DNA of 64,000 bases, taken from Bufo bufo. Lineage: Eukaryota > Chordata > Amphibia > Anura > Bufonidae. Position numbers and translations under genes: made by a program. Location of the stretch: NCBI RefSeq assembly GCF_905171765.1, contig NC_053390.1:582888471-582952470 (forward strand), written 5' to 3'. Below the pieces are notes generated by a model. It was not told the origin of the DNA. It saw only the letters and a list, made by a program, of their open reading frames with translations, and did not search any database. Below, piece after piece: positions 10,511 to 22,745 of the stretch (its first letter is position 1; the number at the start of each line of letters is the position of its first letter).

Positions 10511-13500
10511 ATGGCCACCCTGAGTGTTATGTCTTGGAATGTGAGAGGGATGGGTAACCTGGGGAAAAGAATTGCAATATTCTCACATATCCGTAAATAT
10601 AGGCATGTCCTTGGCCTACAAGAAACCCATCTGACAACAGACACAGCCGGTAGAATCAAAATGCCTTGGGTACAGTGGATGGGGAATGCCTTTGGTAACT
10701 CACATTCCAGGGGGTTTTCATTGTTGGTGCACCGTTCCATTAGATGGGAGCCCCATAATGTGGAGGTGGATCCAGAGGGAAAATATATTTTTGTTTTTGC
10801 CCATATAAACTGTGTCCCATATGTACTCTAGAACATATATTGTCCCCCTCCAGCTAATATATCAGTCCTTCAGACCGCGGCAGGTTTTGCAGTTCAGTAT
10901 CCGCATGCCAGACTGCTATGTATGGGAGATCTTAATATGGTAGTGAATAACCAATTAGATAGATTTTTTTTTGCTGGGTCCACATCCATTTCACATAACA
11001 CAACCACTGCTTTATCCACTTGGATAGAGGAAATGGGATGGATGGACCTCTGGAGGGGAAAACATCCAGATCTTGTAGAGTATTCATGTTTCACCCCCTC
11101 AAGAGGAGCGCTATCAAGAATAGATTATATGATAGGCACCCCCAACATTTATATGGACCTAACAGACATCTTTTATGGCCCTCAAGGTACCTCAGGCCAC
11201 GCACCGGTGATAGCCAAATTTAATGTACCAAACACTACATACTTCCAAACTAAAATGAGAATACACCCGTTTTGGCTCGCTCTCATGACAAAAAATGACA
11301 GAGTACCAAACCAACTTAGGGTGTTTCTAGAGCTACACGAGGTAGAATTAAACACTCTACTATTATGGGACACCCTAAAAACATATCTTGGAGGTTGTCT
11401 CAAATCCTCAATCTCATACATCAAAAAAGATACACAGCGGAAAGAGAAGGCACTGTGCATTAGTGTCAAGGAATCGGAATCCCGGTTCACATCTGATCCC
11501 TCTGGGGCAAATAGGAGGGATTGGTTACAGAAGAGGAGACTATATATGATTCATCTTAAGGAAAAAAAAAAGCCATAAATAGTTTTTCTTTAAACAGCAA
11601 GCTTTTGAGATGGGAGATAAAGCGGGTAAGATCTTGGCCCATATTGTTAATAAAAACATGGCTGCACCACCGGTTCTCCGTATACGGACATCTGATGGTA
11701 TCATACAAGAAAGTACAGAAGGCATAATGCGATTGTGGCGAAAAAAGATAGGAAGGCGCTCATAGGGTAATAGGTTCAATAATCAATATATGAAATCAAA
11801 ACATCGAGAGTTATGCTCACCTTCTGGTGTTGTGCATACGTAGGCACAACACTCGTGAGGACAAAGGGGTCGGTGCAGCCGGTATCTTCTCAGTACTTGT
11901 AGGTGGAGTAGCCAAGTCTTCAGAGGAATGATATGTATTGCAATAGGAAAAAGGTTAATGGTGCACTGATGTAGTACACCAATTGATACTTTCCGGCGCA
12001 AAGACACGACCTCAGTGGATAGATAAAAGGGTCTTTAATTGATGATTGACAACGCATTTCGGAGTTGGTACACTCCTTTTTCAAGTCTGTGGGGTCCATG
12101 CTGGGGCTCCAAGAGCACAGATCATAGCACAAATAGGTGTACAAAACAGTAGACAATGGGCTATGGCATCATTAGATACGGCTAAAGCCTTTGACTCCTT
12201 AGAGTGGCCGTACTTGTTGGGGATTCTGAAAAGTGTTGGCTTTGGAACAGTGTTCCTTAAATGGATCCAAATAATATATAAGAAATCCAGGGCCCATATA
12301 CTGATAAATGGAAATGCCTCTTCCTCTTTTCCACTGGAGCAGGGAACGAGGCAGGGATGTCTTCTCTCCCCCCTATTGTTTGCTATTGCCATAGAACATC
12401 TAGCTCTTAGAATATGTCAGGATCTTGTATTTCAAGGGGTGGTGGTGGGGGAGAGGGAGGACAGAGTTGGTTTATATGCGGACGACCTTATATTATTCAT
12501 GAGCGTAGTGGAAACCACATTGCCAAGGGCTATTGGGTAGACTAGATGGGCCAAATGGTTCTTATCTGCCAACACATTCTATGTTTCTATTGAACTTATA
12601 GAGAAGTTTGGACAATTTTCTGGATTACACATAAATTGGTCTAAATCAGCACTCATGCCTCTTTGGCAAACTACCTGGCCTGCGGTTTATCATAACCTTC
12701 GGATAGTGGAGCACTTTAAATACTTAGGCATTTTTATCACTAAAGACCCAAAGGATTCGCACTCTCAAAACATTGCGCCATTAGAGGCCACTTTCATCAA
12801 TAAATTTAAAGGTATGGAAGTCCCTTCCCTTGTCAATAATGGGAAGAATAAACCTCATAAAAATGATCCTACTGCCTAAGGGGTTATACTTATTAGAACA
12901 TGCATGTACCCCGATATCCCACAGTTTCTTTGATCATGTTCACTCCCTGATGGTTAATTTCGTCTGGGGGGATGCTAGACATAAACTTGCACTCACAACA
13001 CTGCAAAGATCAAAACAACAAGGAGGAGCGGCATTACCAAACTTCCACTTCTATTTTCTGGCGGGTCAATTGAGATATTTATCTACATAGGTTACAGGAG
13101 AGTCACACCAGAATGCGGAATATTATCTAAAATATTATCTATGTCTTTCCTCATTGTGGCCAGTTCTTGAGAATATCAGTTTAATCTCTGGACGTGCGGT
13201 ACAAATACACAGGCTGGCAGGGTGTGGAGGCATACAAAACTCCACCAGTACAAAGATTGGGCAGACGTTATACCACTATGGGATAATCCATTGTTCTCAC
13301 ATTTATAAAACATTGAAGGGATAAATATCTGGAAAGAGTATGGAATAACCACATTTCGAGATATTTATCAGGATGGAGTTCTCCGATCCTTTTCTCAACT
13401 TCAGGAACAATTTGGATTGATACGCTCCCAATTTTTTAGATATTTACAAATAAGACATGCTCTCAGGTAACAATTCAAGAATAGTGTAAGAGCTATATCC

Positions 13501-14031
13501 TCATACCCCCTAATTGGAATTATTAAGTCACAGAGACCCAAAGGAATAATTTCCGCACTCTACACACACCTTTTGGGGAATCATATGTCGTCACAACCAC
13601 TGTTGGCTGAGACTAGATGGAGGAGGGACATTCCTCATCTTACCACAGAAGACAGGTCAGAGGCACTAGAGGCCACTACAAAAGTCTCACCCTCTATAAA
13701 CAATAGACTCATACAACTATTTATACTGCATAGGAGTTATTTAACTTCCACCAGGTTGCATAGGATGGGTAGGATGACTTACTCCAGGTGTATTAGATGC
13801 GCACAAGCAAATGCAGATTTTTGGCATATGATGTGGGTTTGTAGTTATATCAGAGCGTATTGGCAGGCAGTGCTTGATATACTTTCAGCCATGGGCTTGG
13901 GACCTATACCATTGTGTCCTAAGGTGTGCTTGTTGGGCATATTAGATGAAGATGGGTGGACACACTATAATAAAATATTCTTGGGAGAAACCCTGTTCCT
14001 ATACATAGAAAATGTCCTCAGAAATTTCTGA
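10511..14031 (+). pseudogene. L1 ORF2: endonuclease, reverse transcriptase, zinc knuckle; broken
   Basis: The start ATG at 10511 leads into an APE-type endonuclease. Recognisable residues are N in SWNVRGMG, E in LQETHL, D/N in MGDLNMV, SRIDYM and SGHAPV. A TAG at 10829-10831 interrupts it in frame, and the same frame resumes to 11578. Between 11755 and 12090 an unrelated repeat replaces the start of the RT. The RT then shows motif A (DTAKAFDSLEW), motif B (TRQGCLLSPLLFAI) and motif C (LYADDLILFM) in 12046-12540. Thumb-like sequence follows (12640-13090). The C-terminal part (13573-14031) contains CIRCAQANADFWHMMWVC, the L1 zinc-knuckle motif. Several stops and frameshifts lie between these blocks. 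13091-13572 is the same ORF in decayed form. Confidence 0.88.
11755..12090. mobile_element. Repeat inserted into L1 ORF2
   Basis: ORF2 homology stops near 11755 and resumes near 12090. The insert contains AACGCATTTCGGAGTTGG and CTCCTTTTTCAAGTCTG, phrases typical of interspersed amphibian non-coding repeats. The RT N-terminus is missing, so the insertion was accompanied by a deletion. The family is not identified. Confidence 0.6.
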
Positions 14032-14348
14032 AAGTATGGGGTTCTTGGTGTGAATCGCCATTGACACTGCCTAACAATATCTCGATACCTGATATTTAGC
14101 TTTATAGTAAAAAAAAAAAAAGGAAAAAGTCAGCCATTACACACGCCTTTGTAGCATTTCCCGGCTTTATTGTACTGTATTTGCACTGTATAAAATAAAT
14201 AATGTTGCTCTTACACATAAACATATGTATCATTGACTGTGAAATAATTTTATTGTTCACGTCGCTTTTGTACAGTATATTGATAATCTTGTACTATTGT
14301 GTATGTACTGATGCCTTAATTTGTTACTTTTCAATAAAACGAGTAAAT

Positions 14349-14995
14349 TGAATACAATAAATCTTTTAGTTGTAAGGATAAAGAATGGGGATAACACCCG
14401 GTTACAGGTCTCAAATGTAGCACTCCTGACACCCCAAACAATAGCAGATAAATATGCGGGTGTACATTCCAGGAGAATAATGTACTACAATTAAGCACCA
14501 AATATCACGGTAGCTCATACCATGTGCTTGAGAGTAATCAAACTTTGGTATGAAGTAGGGGGTCCTATTGCAACATCGGCTGTTGGATTACAAGATAGAG
14601 TGTAGGTGTATTGATTTGAATACACCACTTCAACACCCTATACCTTTAAGAGCCTAGAAGTGCAAATGACCCCCACTGCCTAATGTAGCACCCGTCCTCA
14701 GCTACCATCTGCAAATTGAATGCATCTACTGGGGACCGTGCTGACAGAATACTGTATGATTCCCCACCCCAGAGCCGTGTGCCTGCGTGATGCTGCAGCG
14801 CAGACACAATGAGATAGGATTTGTAATAGGTAACGGCTCAATGCATTTCAACATGTACGTATCATCAGGAGCCCATACAGTGACAAAATAATAAAGGCAG
14901 AAGAAACGTGACCACGCGTGTAATGCGGTGTCCGGCGCTGGTATGGCCGTAAGCGTGCGCACCACCGGGCCAGCTGATAAGGGCCAAATTTCTAC
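14349..14995 (+). repeat. Left inverted arm
   Basis: Pairs with the right arm 22126-22745. The shared outer end is TGAA-ACAAT followed by TTAGTTGTAAGGAT. Confidence 0.8.
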
Positions 14996-15380
14996 TCTAG
15001 AAAGAGGCTCAATAGATTTTCCAGCTTCATACTGTACAGCCGGAGGGATTAAATGAACAGATAAGCAATGTTCGCTTTATCTGAATTCAGTGCTTCTAAT
15101 TTTCCATCACGGGTACCTTTTAGGTAGTGACTAGGGATGAGTGAACCCGAACTGTATAGTTCGGGTTCGTACCGAATTTTGGGGTGTCCGTGACACGGAC
15201 CCGAACATTTTCGTAAAAGTCCGGGTTCGGGTTCGGTGTTCGGCGCTTTCTTGGCGCTTTATGAAAGGCTGCAAAGCACGCAATCAACAAGCGTCATACT
15301 ACTTGCCCCAAGAGGCCATCACAGCCTTGCCTACTATTGGCATGGCTGTGATTGGCCAGTGCAGCATGTGACCCAGCCTC

Positions 15381-15387
15381 TATATAA
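15381..15387 (+). promoter_or_regulatory. Candidate TATA box of hAT element
   Basis: TATATAA lies in a moderately GC-rich region about 1.1 kb before the transposase ATG. Its role is inferred from position only. Confidence 0.35.
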
Positions 15388-15654
15388 GCTTGGGTCACGT
15401 AGCGCTGCACGTCACTCTGCTGATTCAAGCATAGGGAGAGGTTGCTGCTGCGACGTTAGGGCGAGATTAGGCAGATTAACTCCTCCAAAAGACTTCATTC
15501 TGTGATCGATCTCCAGCTGTGGATCATTGAAGTGCTGATATTGAATTGCTCACTTTTTTTAGGCTGCCCAAAGCGTTTTTATATCACTTTTTTTCTGGGG
15601 TGATCGGCGGCCATTTTGTGGCTTGTGGTGCGCCAGCACAAGCTACCACCAAGT

Positions 15655-16030
15655 GCATTTAACCATCAATAGTGTGGTTATTTTTTGCTATATCCTACAT
15701 CAGCTGCAGGCTGAGCCTGTGTCACCCAAGTGCATTTAACCATCAACAGTGTGGTTATTTTTTGGCCATATACTACATCAGGTGCAGGCTGAGCCTGTGT
15801 CACCCAAGTGCATTTAACCATCAACAGTGTGGTTATTTTTTGGCCATATACTACATCAGGTGCAGGCTGAGCCTGTGTCACCCAAGTGCATTTAACCATC
15901 AACAGTGTGGTTATTTTTTGGCCATATACTACATCAGGTGCAGGCTGAGCCTGTGTCACCCAAGTGCATTTAACCATCAATAGTGTGGTTATTTTTTGGC
16001 CATATACTACATCAGGGGCAAGTTGAGCCT
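15655..16030. repeat. 78-bp tandem repeat, about five copies
   Basis: The unit contains AACCATCAACAGTGTGGTT and GGTGCAGGCTGAGCCTGTG. The spacing is exactly 78 bp (26 codons), so it is open in several frames on both strands. I treat it as non-coding hAT 5' DNA. Confidence 0.9.
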
Positions 16031-16473
16031 GTCACCCAGCGCCTAAAAAATAGCCCTGACATTTATATTCCTCCAAATCAGTACTGTTTTAGCTGGTCAA
16101 GTTATTTGTAGTGACCGTAAAAGCACAGTTTTTGTTCTGGGTTGAAAAACTATTCCCAAATTTGCCATTCTCAAAATTAGTAGTTTCTGCTATATCAGGC
16201 CTACTTTAAATCTATCCCAAAAAGGGTATATTAGATTCAAGGTGCTGATAGTGTCATTCTGAAAAACTTAACACACACTCTACAGTGCAGATACAAGTCT
16301 AATTCTGTGATTAAAGGTATACCTGTCACACAGCGCCTAAAAAATAGCCCTGACATTTATATTCCTCCAAATCAGTACTGTTTTAGCTGGTCAAATTATT
16401 TGTAGTGACCGTAAAAGCACAGTTTTTGTTCTGGGTTGAAAAAGTATTCCCAAATTTGCCATTTTCAAAATTG
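16018..16473. repeat. ~140-bp direct repeat, two copies
   Basis: 16040-16178 and 16335-16473 share GCCTAAAAAATAGCCCTGAC through CCAAATTTGCCATT. The second copy ends 15 bp before the transposase start codon. Confidence 0.85.
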
Positions 16474-16488
16474 TGGTGAACGGGAACA

Positions 16489-19400
16489 ATGAGGAAAACA
16501 TCTAGTAAGGGACGCGGACGTGGACATGGTCGTGGTGGTGTTAGTGGACCCTCTGGTGCTGGAAGAGGACGTGGCCGTTCTGCCACAGCCACAGCCTAGT
16601 GTACCAACTACCTCAGGTCCCAGTAGCCGCCAGAATTTACAGGGATATTTGGTGGGGCCCAATGCCGTTCTAAGGATGGTAAGGCCTGAGCAGGTACAGG
16701 CATTAGTCAATTGGGTGGCCGACACATTATCTCCCACCCAGTCTTCTGCAGAAAGCGCACAGATGGCGCATGAAAACCAAGCCCATCAGTCTGTCACATC
16801 ACCCCCATGCATATCAGGGAAACTGTCTGAGCCTCAAGTTATGCAGCAGTCTCTTATGCTGTTTGAAGACTCTGCTGCCAGGGTTTCCCAAGGGCATCCA
16901 CCTAGCCCTTCCCCAGGGGTGGAAGAGCTAGAATGCACTAACGCACAACCACTTATGTTTCCTGATGATGAGGACATGGGAATACCACCTCAGCACGTCT
17001 CTGATGATGATGAAACACAGGTGCCAACTGCTGCGTCTTTCTGCAGTGTGCAGACTGAACAGGAGGTCAGGGATCAAGACTGGGTGGAAGACGATGCAGG
17101 GGACGATGAGGTCCTAGACCCCACATCGAATGAAGGTCGTGCCACTGACTTTCAGAGTTCGGAGGAAGAGGCAGTGGTGAGACCGAGCCAACAGCGTAGC
17201 AAAAGAGGGAGCAGTGGGCAAAATCAGAACACCCGCCGCCAAGAGACTCCGCCTGCTACTGACCGCCGCCATCTGGGACCGAGCACCCCAAAGGCAGCTT
17301 CAAGGAGTTCCCTGGCATGGCACTTCTTCAAACAATGTGCTGACGACAAGACCCGAGTGGTTTGCACGCTGTGCCATCAGAGCCTGAAGCGAGGCATTAA
17401 CGTTCTGAACCTTAGCACAACCTGCATGACCAGGCACCTGCATGCAAAGCATGAACTGCAGTGGAGTAAATACCTTAAAAACAAGGAAGTCACTCAGGCT
17501 CCCCATGCTACCTCTTCTGCTGCTGCCGCCTCGGCCTCTTCTGCTGCTGCAGCCTCGTCCTCTTCCTCCGCCTCTGGAGGAACGTTGGCACCTGCCGCCC
17601 AGCAAACATGGGATGTACCACCAACACCACCACCTGCGTCACCAAGCATCTCAACCATGTCACACGGCAGCGTTCAGATCTCCATCTCACAAACATTTGA
17701 GAGAAAGCGTAAATTCCCACCTAGCCACCCTCGATCCCTGGCCCTGAATGCCAGCATTTCTAAACTACTGGCCTATGAAATGCTGTCATTTAGGCTGGTG
17801 GACACAGACAGCTTCAAACAGCTCATGTCGCTTGCTGTCCCACAGTATGTTGTTCCCAGCTGCCACTACTTCTCCAAGAGAGCCGTGCCTTCCCTGCACA
17901 ACCGATAAAACCGATAAAGTGTCCGATAAAATCAAGTGTGCACTGCGCAACGCCATCTGTGGCAAGGTCCACCTAACCACAGATACGTGGACCAGTAAGC
18001 ACGTCCAGGGACGCTATATCTCCCTAACTGCACACTGGGTAAATGTAGTGGCGGCTGGGCCCCAGGCGGAGAGCTGTTTGGCGCATGTCCTTCCGCCACC
18101 AAGGATCGCAGGGCAACATTCTTTGCCTCCTGTCTCCTCCTCCTCCTACTCAGCTTCCTCCTCCTCTTCTTCCACCTGCTCATCCAGTCAGCCACACACC
18201 TTCACCACCAACTTCAGCACAGCCCGGGGTAAAGGTCAGCAGGCCATTCTGAAACTCATATGTTTGGAGGACAGGCCCCACACCGCACAGGAGTTGTGGC
18301 GGGGTATAGAACAACAGACCGACGAGTGGTTGCTGCCGGTGAGCCTCAAGTCCGGCCTGGTGGTGTGCGATAATGGGCGAAATCTCGTTGCAGCTCTGGG
18401 ACTAGCCGGTTTGACGCACATCCCTTGCCTGGCGCATGTGCTGAATTTGGTGGTGCAGAAGTTCATTCGCAACTACCCCGACATGTCAGAGCTGCTGCAT
18501 AAAGTGCGGGCCGTCTGTTCGCGCTTCCGGCGTTCACACCCTGCCGCTGCTCGCCTGTCTGCGCTACAGCGTAACTTCGGCCTTCCCGGTCACCGCCTCA
18601 TATGCGACGTGCCCACCAGGTGGAACTCCACCTTGCACATGCTGGACAGACTGTGCGAGCAGCAGCAGGCCATGGTGGAGTTTCAGCTGCTGCACGCATG
18701 GGTCAGTCGCACTGCGGAACAGCACCACTTCACCACCAATGACTGGGCCTCCATGCGAGACCTGTGTGCCCTGTTGCGCTGTTTCGAGTACTCCACCAAC
18801 ATGGCCAGTGGCAATGACGCCGTTATCAGCGTTACAATACCACTTCTATGTCTCCTTGAGAAAACACTTAGGGCGATGATGGAAGAGGAGGTGGCCCAGG
18901 AGGAAGAGGGGTCATTTTTAGCACTTTCAGGCCAGTCTCTTCGAAGTGACTCAGAGGGAGGTTTTTTGCAACAGCAGAGGCCAGGTACAAATGTGGCCAG
19001 ACAGGGCCCACTACTGGAGGACGAGGATGAGGAGGAGGAAGCATGTTCACAGCGGGGTGGCACCCATAGCAGCTCGGGCCCATCACTGGTGCGTGGCTGG
19101 GGGGAAACACAGGACGATGACGATACGCTTCCCACAGAGGACAGCTTGTCCTTACCTCTGGGCAGCCTGGCACACATGAGCGACTACATGCTGCAGTGCC
19201 TGCGCAACGACAGCAGAGTTGCCCACATTTTAACGTGTGCGGACTACTGGGTTGCCACCCTGCTGGATCCCCGGTACAAAGACAATGTGCCCACCTTACT
19301 ACCTACACTGGAGCGTGATAGGAAGATGCGCGAGTACAAGCGCACGTTGGTAGACGCGCTACTGAGAGCATTCCCAAATGTCACAGGGGAACCAGTGGAA

Positions 19401-19868
19401 GCCCAAGGCGAAGGCAGAGGAGGAGCAAGAGGTCGCCAACGCAGCTGTGTCACGGCCAGCTCCTCTAAGGGCAGGGTTAGCATGGCAGAGATGTGGAAAA
19501 GTTTTGTCACCACGCCACAGCTAACTGCACCACCACCTGATACGGAACGTGTTAGCAGGAGGCAACATTTCACTAACATGGTGGAACAGTACCTGTGCAC
19601 ACCCCTCCACGTACTGACTGATGGTTTGGCCCCATTCAACTTCTGGGTCTCCAAATTGTCCACGTGGACAGAGCTAGCCTTTTATGCCTTGGAGGTGCTG
19701 GCCTGCCCGGCGGCCAGCGTTTTGTCTGAACGTGTATTCAGCACGGCAGGGGGCGTCATTACAGACAAACGCAGCCGCCTGTCTACAGCCAATGTGGACA
19801 AGCTGACGTTCATAAAAATGAACCAGGCATGGATCCCACAGGACCTGTCCATCCCTTGTGCAGATTAG
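16489..19868 (+). pseudogene. hAT transposase, nearly intact (two small insertions)
   Basis: BED-finger hAT transposase, about 1,120 codons including low-complexity Ser/Glu tracts, long for the family. Translation from ATG 16489 begins with a Gly/Arg-rich RNA-binding-like segment. An extra C near 16596 (GCCTAGTGT where GCTAGTGT is expected) shifts the frame into 16520-17908. That segment carries the BED zinc finger (WHFFKQC, CTLCHQ, HLHAKH). A 13-bp insertion (TAAAACCGATAAA, about 17909-17921) shifts it again, into the frame that stays open to 19868. This last part shows TTDTWTSK, CDNGRNLVAALG, IPCLAHVLNLVV, TRWNSTLHMLDRL and, at the C-terminus, the hAT dimerisation motif (SERVFSTAGG, then RSRLSTANVDKLTF). 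No other break was seen. The copy cannot make full-length protein as it stands. Confidence 0.9.
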
Positions 19869-19974
19869 ATATTAACTACCTCCCCTTAACAATATATTAT
19901 TGTACTCCAGGGCACTTCCTCATTCAATCCTATTTTTATTTTCAATTTACCATTATATTGCGGGTCAACCCAAA

Positions 19975-21355
19975 GTTGAATGAACCTCTCCTCTGTCTGG
20001 GTGCCGGGGCCTAAATATGTGACAGTGGCCTGTTCCAGTGGTGGGTGATGTGAAGCCTGATTCTCAGCTATGACATGAAGACTGATTCTCTGCTGACATG
20101 AAGCCTGAATCTCTGTTACGGGACCTCTCTCCTCTGTCTGGGTGCCAGGGCCTAAATGTGTGACAGTGGCCTCTTCCAGTGGTGGGTGACGTGAAGCCTG
20201 ATTCTCTGCTATGACATGAAGACTGATTCTCTGCTGACATGAAGCCTGAATCTCTGTTACGGGACCTCTCTCCTCTGTCTGGGTGCCAGGGCCTAAATGT
20301 GTGACAGTGGCCTCTTCCAGTGGTGGGTGACGTGAAGCCTGATTCTCTGCTATAACATGAAGACTGATTCTGTGCTGACATGAAGCCAGATTCTCTGTTA
20401 CGGGACCTCTCTCCTCTGCCTGGGTCTAAATATGTGACAGTGGCCTGTTCCAGTGGTGGGTGACGTGAAGCCTGATTCTCTGCTATGACATGAAGACTGA
20501 TTCTCTGCTGACATGAAGCCTGAATCTCTGTTACGGGACCTCTCTCCTCTGTCTGGTTGCCAGGGCCTAAATGTGTGACAGTGGCCTCTTCCAGTGGTGA
20601 GTGACGTGAAGCCTGATTCTCTGCTATAACATGAAGAATGATTCTGTGCTGACATGAAGCCAGATTCTCTGTTACGGGACCTCTCTCCTCTGCCTGGGTG
20701 CCTGGGCCTAAATATGTGACAGTGGCCTGTTCCAGTGGTGGGTGACGTGAAGCCTGATTCTCTGCTATAACATGAAGACTGATTCTGTGCTGACATGAAG
20801 CCAGATTCTCTGTTACGGGACCTCTCTCCTCTGCCTGGGTGCCTGGGCCTAAATATGTGACAGTGGCCTGTTCCAGTGGTGGGTGACGTGAAGCCTGATT
20901 CTCTGCTATGACATGAAGACTGATTCTCTGCTGACATGAAGCCTGAATCTCTGTTACGGGACCTCTCTCCTCTGTCTGGGTGCCAGGGCCTAAATGTGTG
21001 ACAGTGGCCTGTTCCAGTGGTGGGTGACCTTGAAGCCTGATTCTCTGCTATGACATGAAGACTGATTCTGTGCTGACATGAAGACTGATTCTCTGTTACG
21101 GGACCTCTCTCCTCTGTCTGGGTGCCGGGGCCTAAATATGTGACAGTGGCCTGTTCCAGTGGTGGGTGACGTGAAGCCTGATTCTCTGCTATGACATGAA
21201 GACTGATTCTCTGCTGACATGAAGCCAGATTCTCTGCTATGGCATGAAGAGACTGATTCTCTGCTGACATGAAGCCAGATTCTCTTCTGTGGCATGAAGA
21301 GACTGATTCTCTGCTGACGTGAAGCCAGATTCTCTGCTATGGGACCTCTGTCCAA
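19975..21355. repeat. ~141-bp minisatellite in hAT 3' region
   Basis: About nine copies of a unit containing CTGCTGACATGAAGCC, GTTACGGGACCTCTCTCC and GACAGTGGCCT. The period is close to 47 codons, which leaves long open frames on the minus strand. Copies differ by short deletions near the right end. Confidence 0.88.
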
Positions 21356-22125
21356 TTGATATTGGTTAATTTTTATTTTTTTTATTTTTATTTTAATTCA
21401 TTTCCCTATCCACGTTTGTTTGCAGGGGATTTACCTACATGTTGCTGCCTTTTGCAGCCCTCTAGCTCTTTCCTGGGCTGTTTTACAGCCTTTTTAGTGC
21501 TGAAAAGTTAGGGTCCCCATTGACTTCAATGGGGTTCGGGTTCGGGACGAAGTTCGGGTCGGGTTCGGATCCCGAACCCGAACATTTCCGGGAAGTTCAG
21601 CCGAACTTCTCGAACCCGAACATCCAGGTGTTCGCTCAACTCTAGTAGTGACTGCAATTTGTGTCACTACTCATTCCCTTTATAGTTCACCTTTATTTGA
21701 ATTTACATCTTATAGGGCGTTTATAATCACATTGTTTCCCCTATTTGTGGCTCCTCATAAATGAGCGGTCTTTGTTCCTCCTTATGCATATTATGGTAGT
21801 ATATCTCATGTTCTCTCCTGGGTACTCACTATCCCCCAGAGCTCTGTGTGGGGTTATTTGTATGTGCCGATCTCTAATGTGCCATAGTGTCATTATTAGT
21901 CCTTTGTAGGTTGTTGTTTTCTTTGTATCTCTCCATTCCTTCACTTAATTTTGCTCCTGTCCCCTCCGTTCGCAAGCCGCATTGAGGTCCCTAATATACT
22001 GCAATATACTTACTGTAGCGGGATCGCATATTCTGTGTGCACTGCCAGGGGGCTGAGCTTGACTGGGCCTGTCTCGCTCCTGCTCTCCCATTGGCAGCAT
22101 CCCTTACTCAACCTAGGGTTGGGCT

Positions 22126-22745
22126 GTTGTCCTTATCAGCTGGCCCGGTGGTGCTCACGGCCATACCAGCACCGGACGCCGCATTACACATGTGGTCACG
22201 TTTCTTCTGCCTTTTTTATTTTGTCACTGTATGGGCTCCTGATGATACGTACATGTTGAAACGCGTTGAGCCGTTACCTATTACAAATCCTATCTCATTG
22301 TGTCTGCGCTGCAGCATCACGCAGGCACGCAGGTCTGGGGTGGGGAATCATACAGTAATCTGTCAGCACGGTCCCCAGTAGATGCATTCAATTTGCAGAT
22401 GGTAGCTGAGGACGGGTGCTACATTAGGCAGTGGGGGTCATTTGCACTTCTAGGCTCCTAAAGGTATAGGGTGTTGAAGTGGTGTATGCAAATCAATACA
22501 CCTACACTCTATCTTGTAATCCAACAGCCGATGTTGCAATAGGACCCCATACTTCATACTAAAGTTTGATTACTCTCAAGCACATGGTGAGAGCTACCGT
22601 GATATTTGGTGCTTAATTTTAGCACGTTAGTCTCCCGATATGTACACAGGCGTATTTATCTGCTATTGTTTGCGTTCTCGGGAGTACTACAATTGAGGCC
22701 TGTAACCCTTTTTTATCCTTACAACTAATAAAGATTGTGTTCATT
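22126..22745 (-). repeat. Right inverted arm
   Basis: Reverse complement of 14349-14995, with scattered substitutions and short indels. Confidence 0.8.

Larger units (their letters stand above)
8968..14345 (+). mobile_element. L1-clade LINE, near full length, broken
   Basis: In order it has a probable 5' UTR (GGGGTGGCGTGGCTAGCAGC, from about 8968), ORF1 (9121-10029), a ~480-bp spacer, ORF2 (10511-14031) and a 3' UTR with AATAAA at 14333. ORF2 has an endonuclease, a reverse transcriptase and a C-terminal zinc knuckle, as in L1. The 5' boundary is inferred from ORF1 position and GC-rich leader. No target-site duplication could be assigned. Confidence 0.8.
15132..21644 (+). mobile_element. hAT DNA transposon, 6.5 kb, with perfect 8-bp TSD
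   Basis: GTAGTGAC occurs at 15124-15131 and again at 21645-21652. The ends are TAGGGATGAGTGAAC and, inverted, TAGAGTTGAGCGAAC. Both subterminal regions are packed with CCGAAC/GTTCGG motifs, which are likely transposase-binding repeats. In order the unit carries a promoter region, two tandem-repeat arrays, the transposase (16489-19868) and a 141-bp minisatellite. The 8-bp duplication and TIR are diagnostic of hAT. Confidence 0.93.
14349..22745. mobile_element. Fold-back element with ~630-bp inverted arms, split by hAT
   Basis: Arm 14349-14995 is the reverse complement of about 22126-22745 at over 90 percent by eye (shared blocks include GGTAACGGCTCAA, CATGTACGTATCATCAGGAG and GCATCTACTGGGGACCGTGC). 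Between the arms lie 14996-15123 and 21653-22125, which have no coding capacity, plus the nested hAT. Either a long-TIR DNA transposon or an inverted duplication would explain it. A target duplication was not resolved. Confidence 0.7.

Noticed and set aside
15672..15983. A ~100-residue open frame on both strands
   Set aside because: It is a 78-bp tandem repeat, a multiple of three, so it stays open by periodicity. There is no family resemblance.
15655..16030. Possible CRISPR-like regular array
   Set aside because: The units are contiguous 78-bp tandem repeats without unique spacers, in a eukaryotic transposon.
16520..17908. Start of the hAT transposase at 16520
   Set aside because: The codon there is GTG; the likely start is ATG at 16489 in another frame, followed by a 1-bp insertion near 16596.
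18683..19177. 164-residue minus-strand Ser-rich frame
   Set aside because: It is antisense to the Glu/Asp-rich tract of the hAT transposase; the Ser runs come from GAGGAG codons read backwards.
20398..21270. A 290-residue minus-strand frame with repeated ESGFTSPTTG motifs
   Set aside because: This is the 141-bp minisatellite of the hAT 3' region; the period is divisible by three, which explains the open frame.
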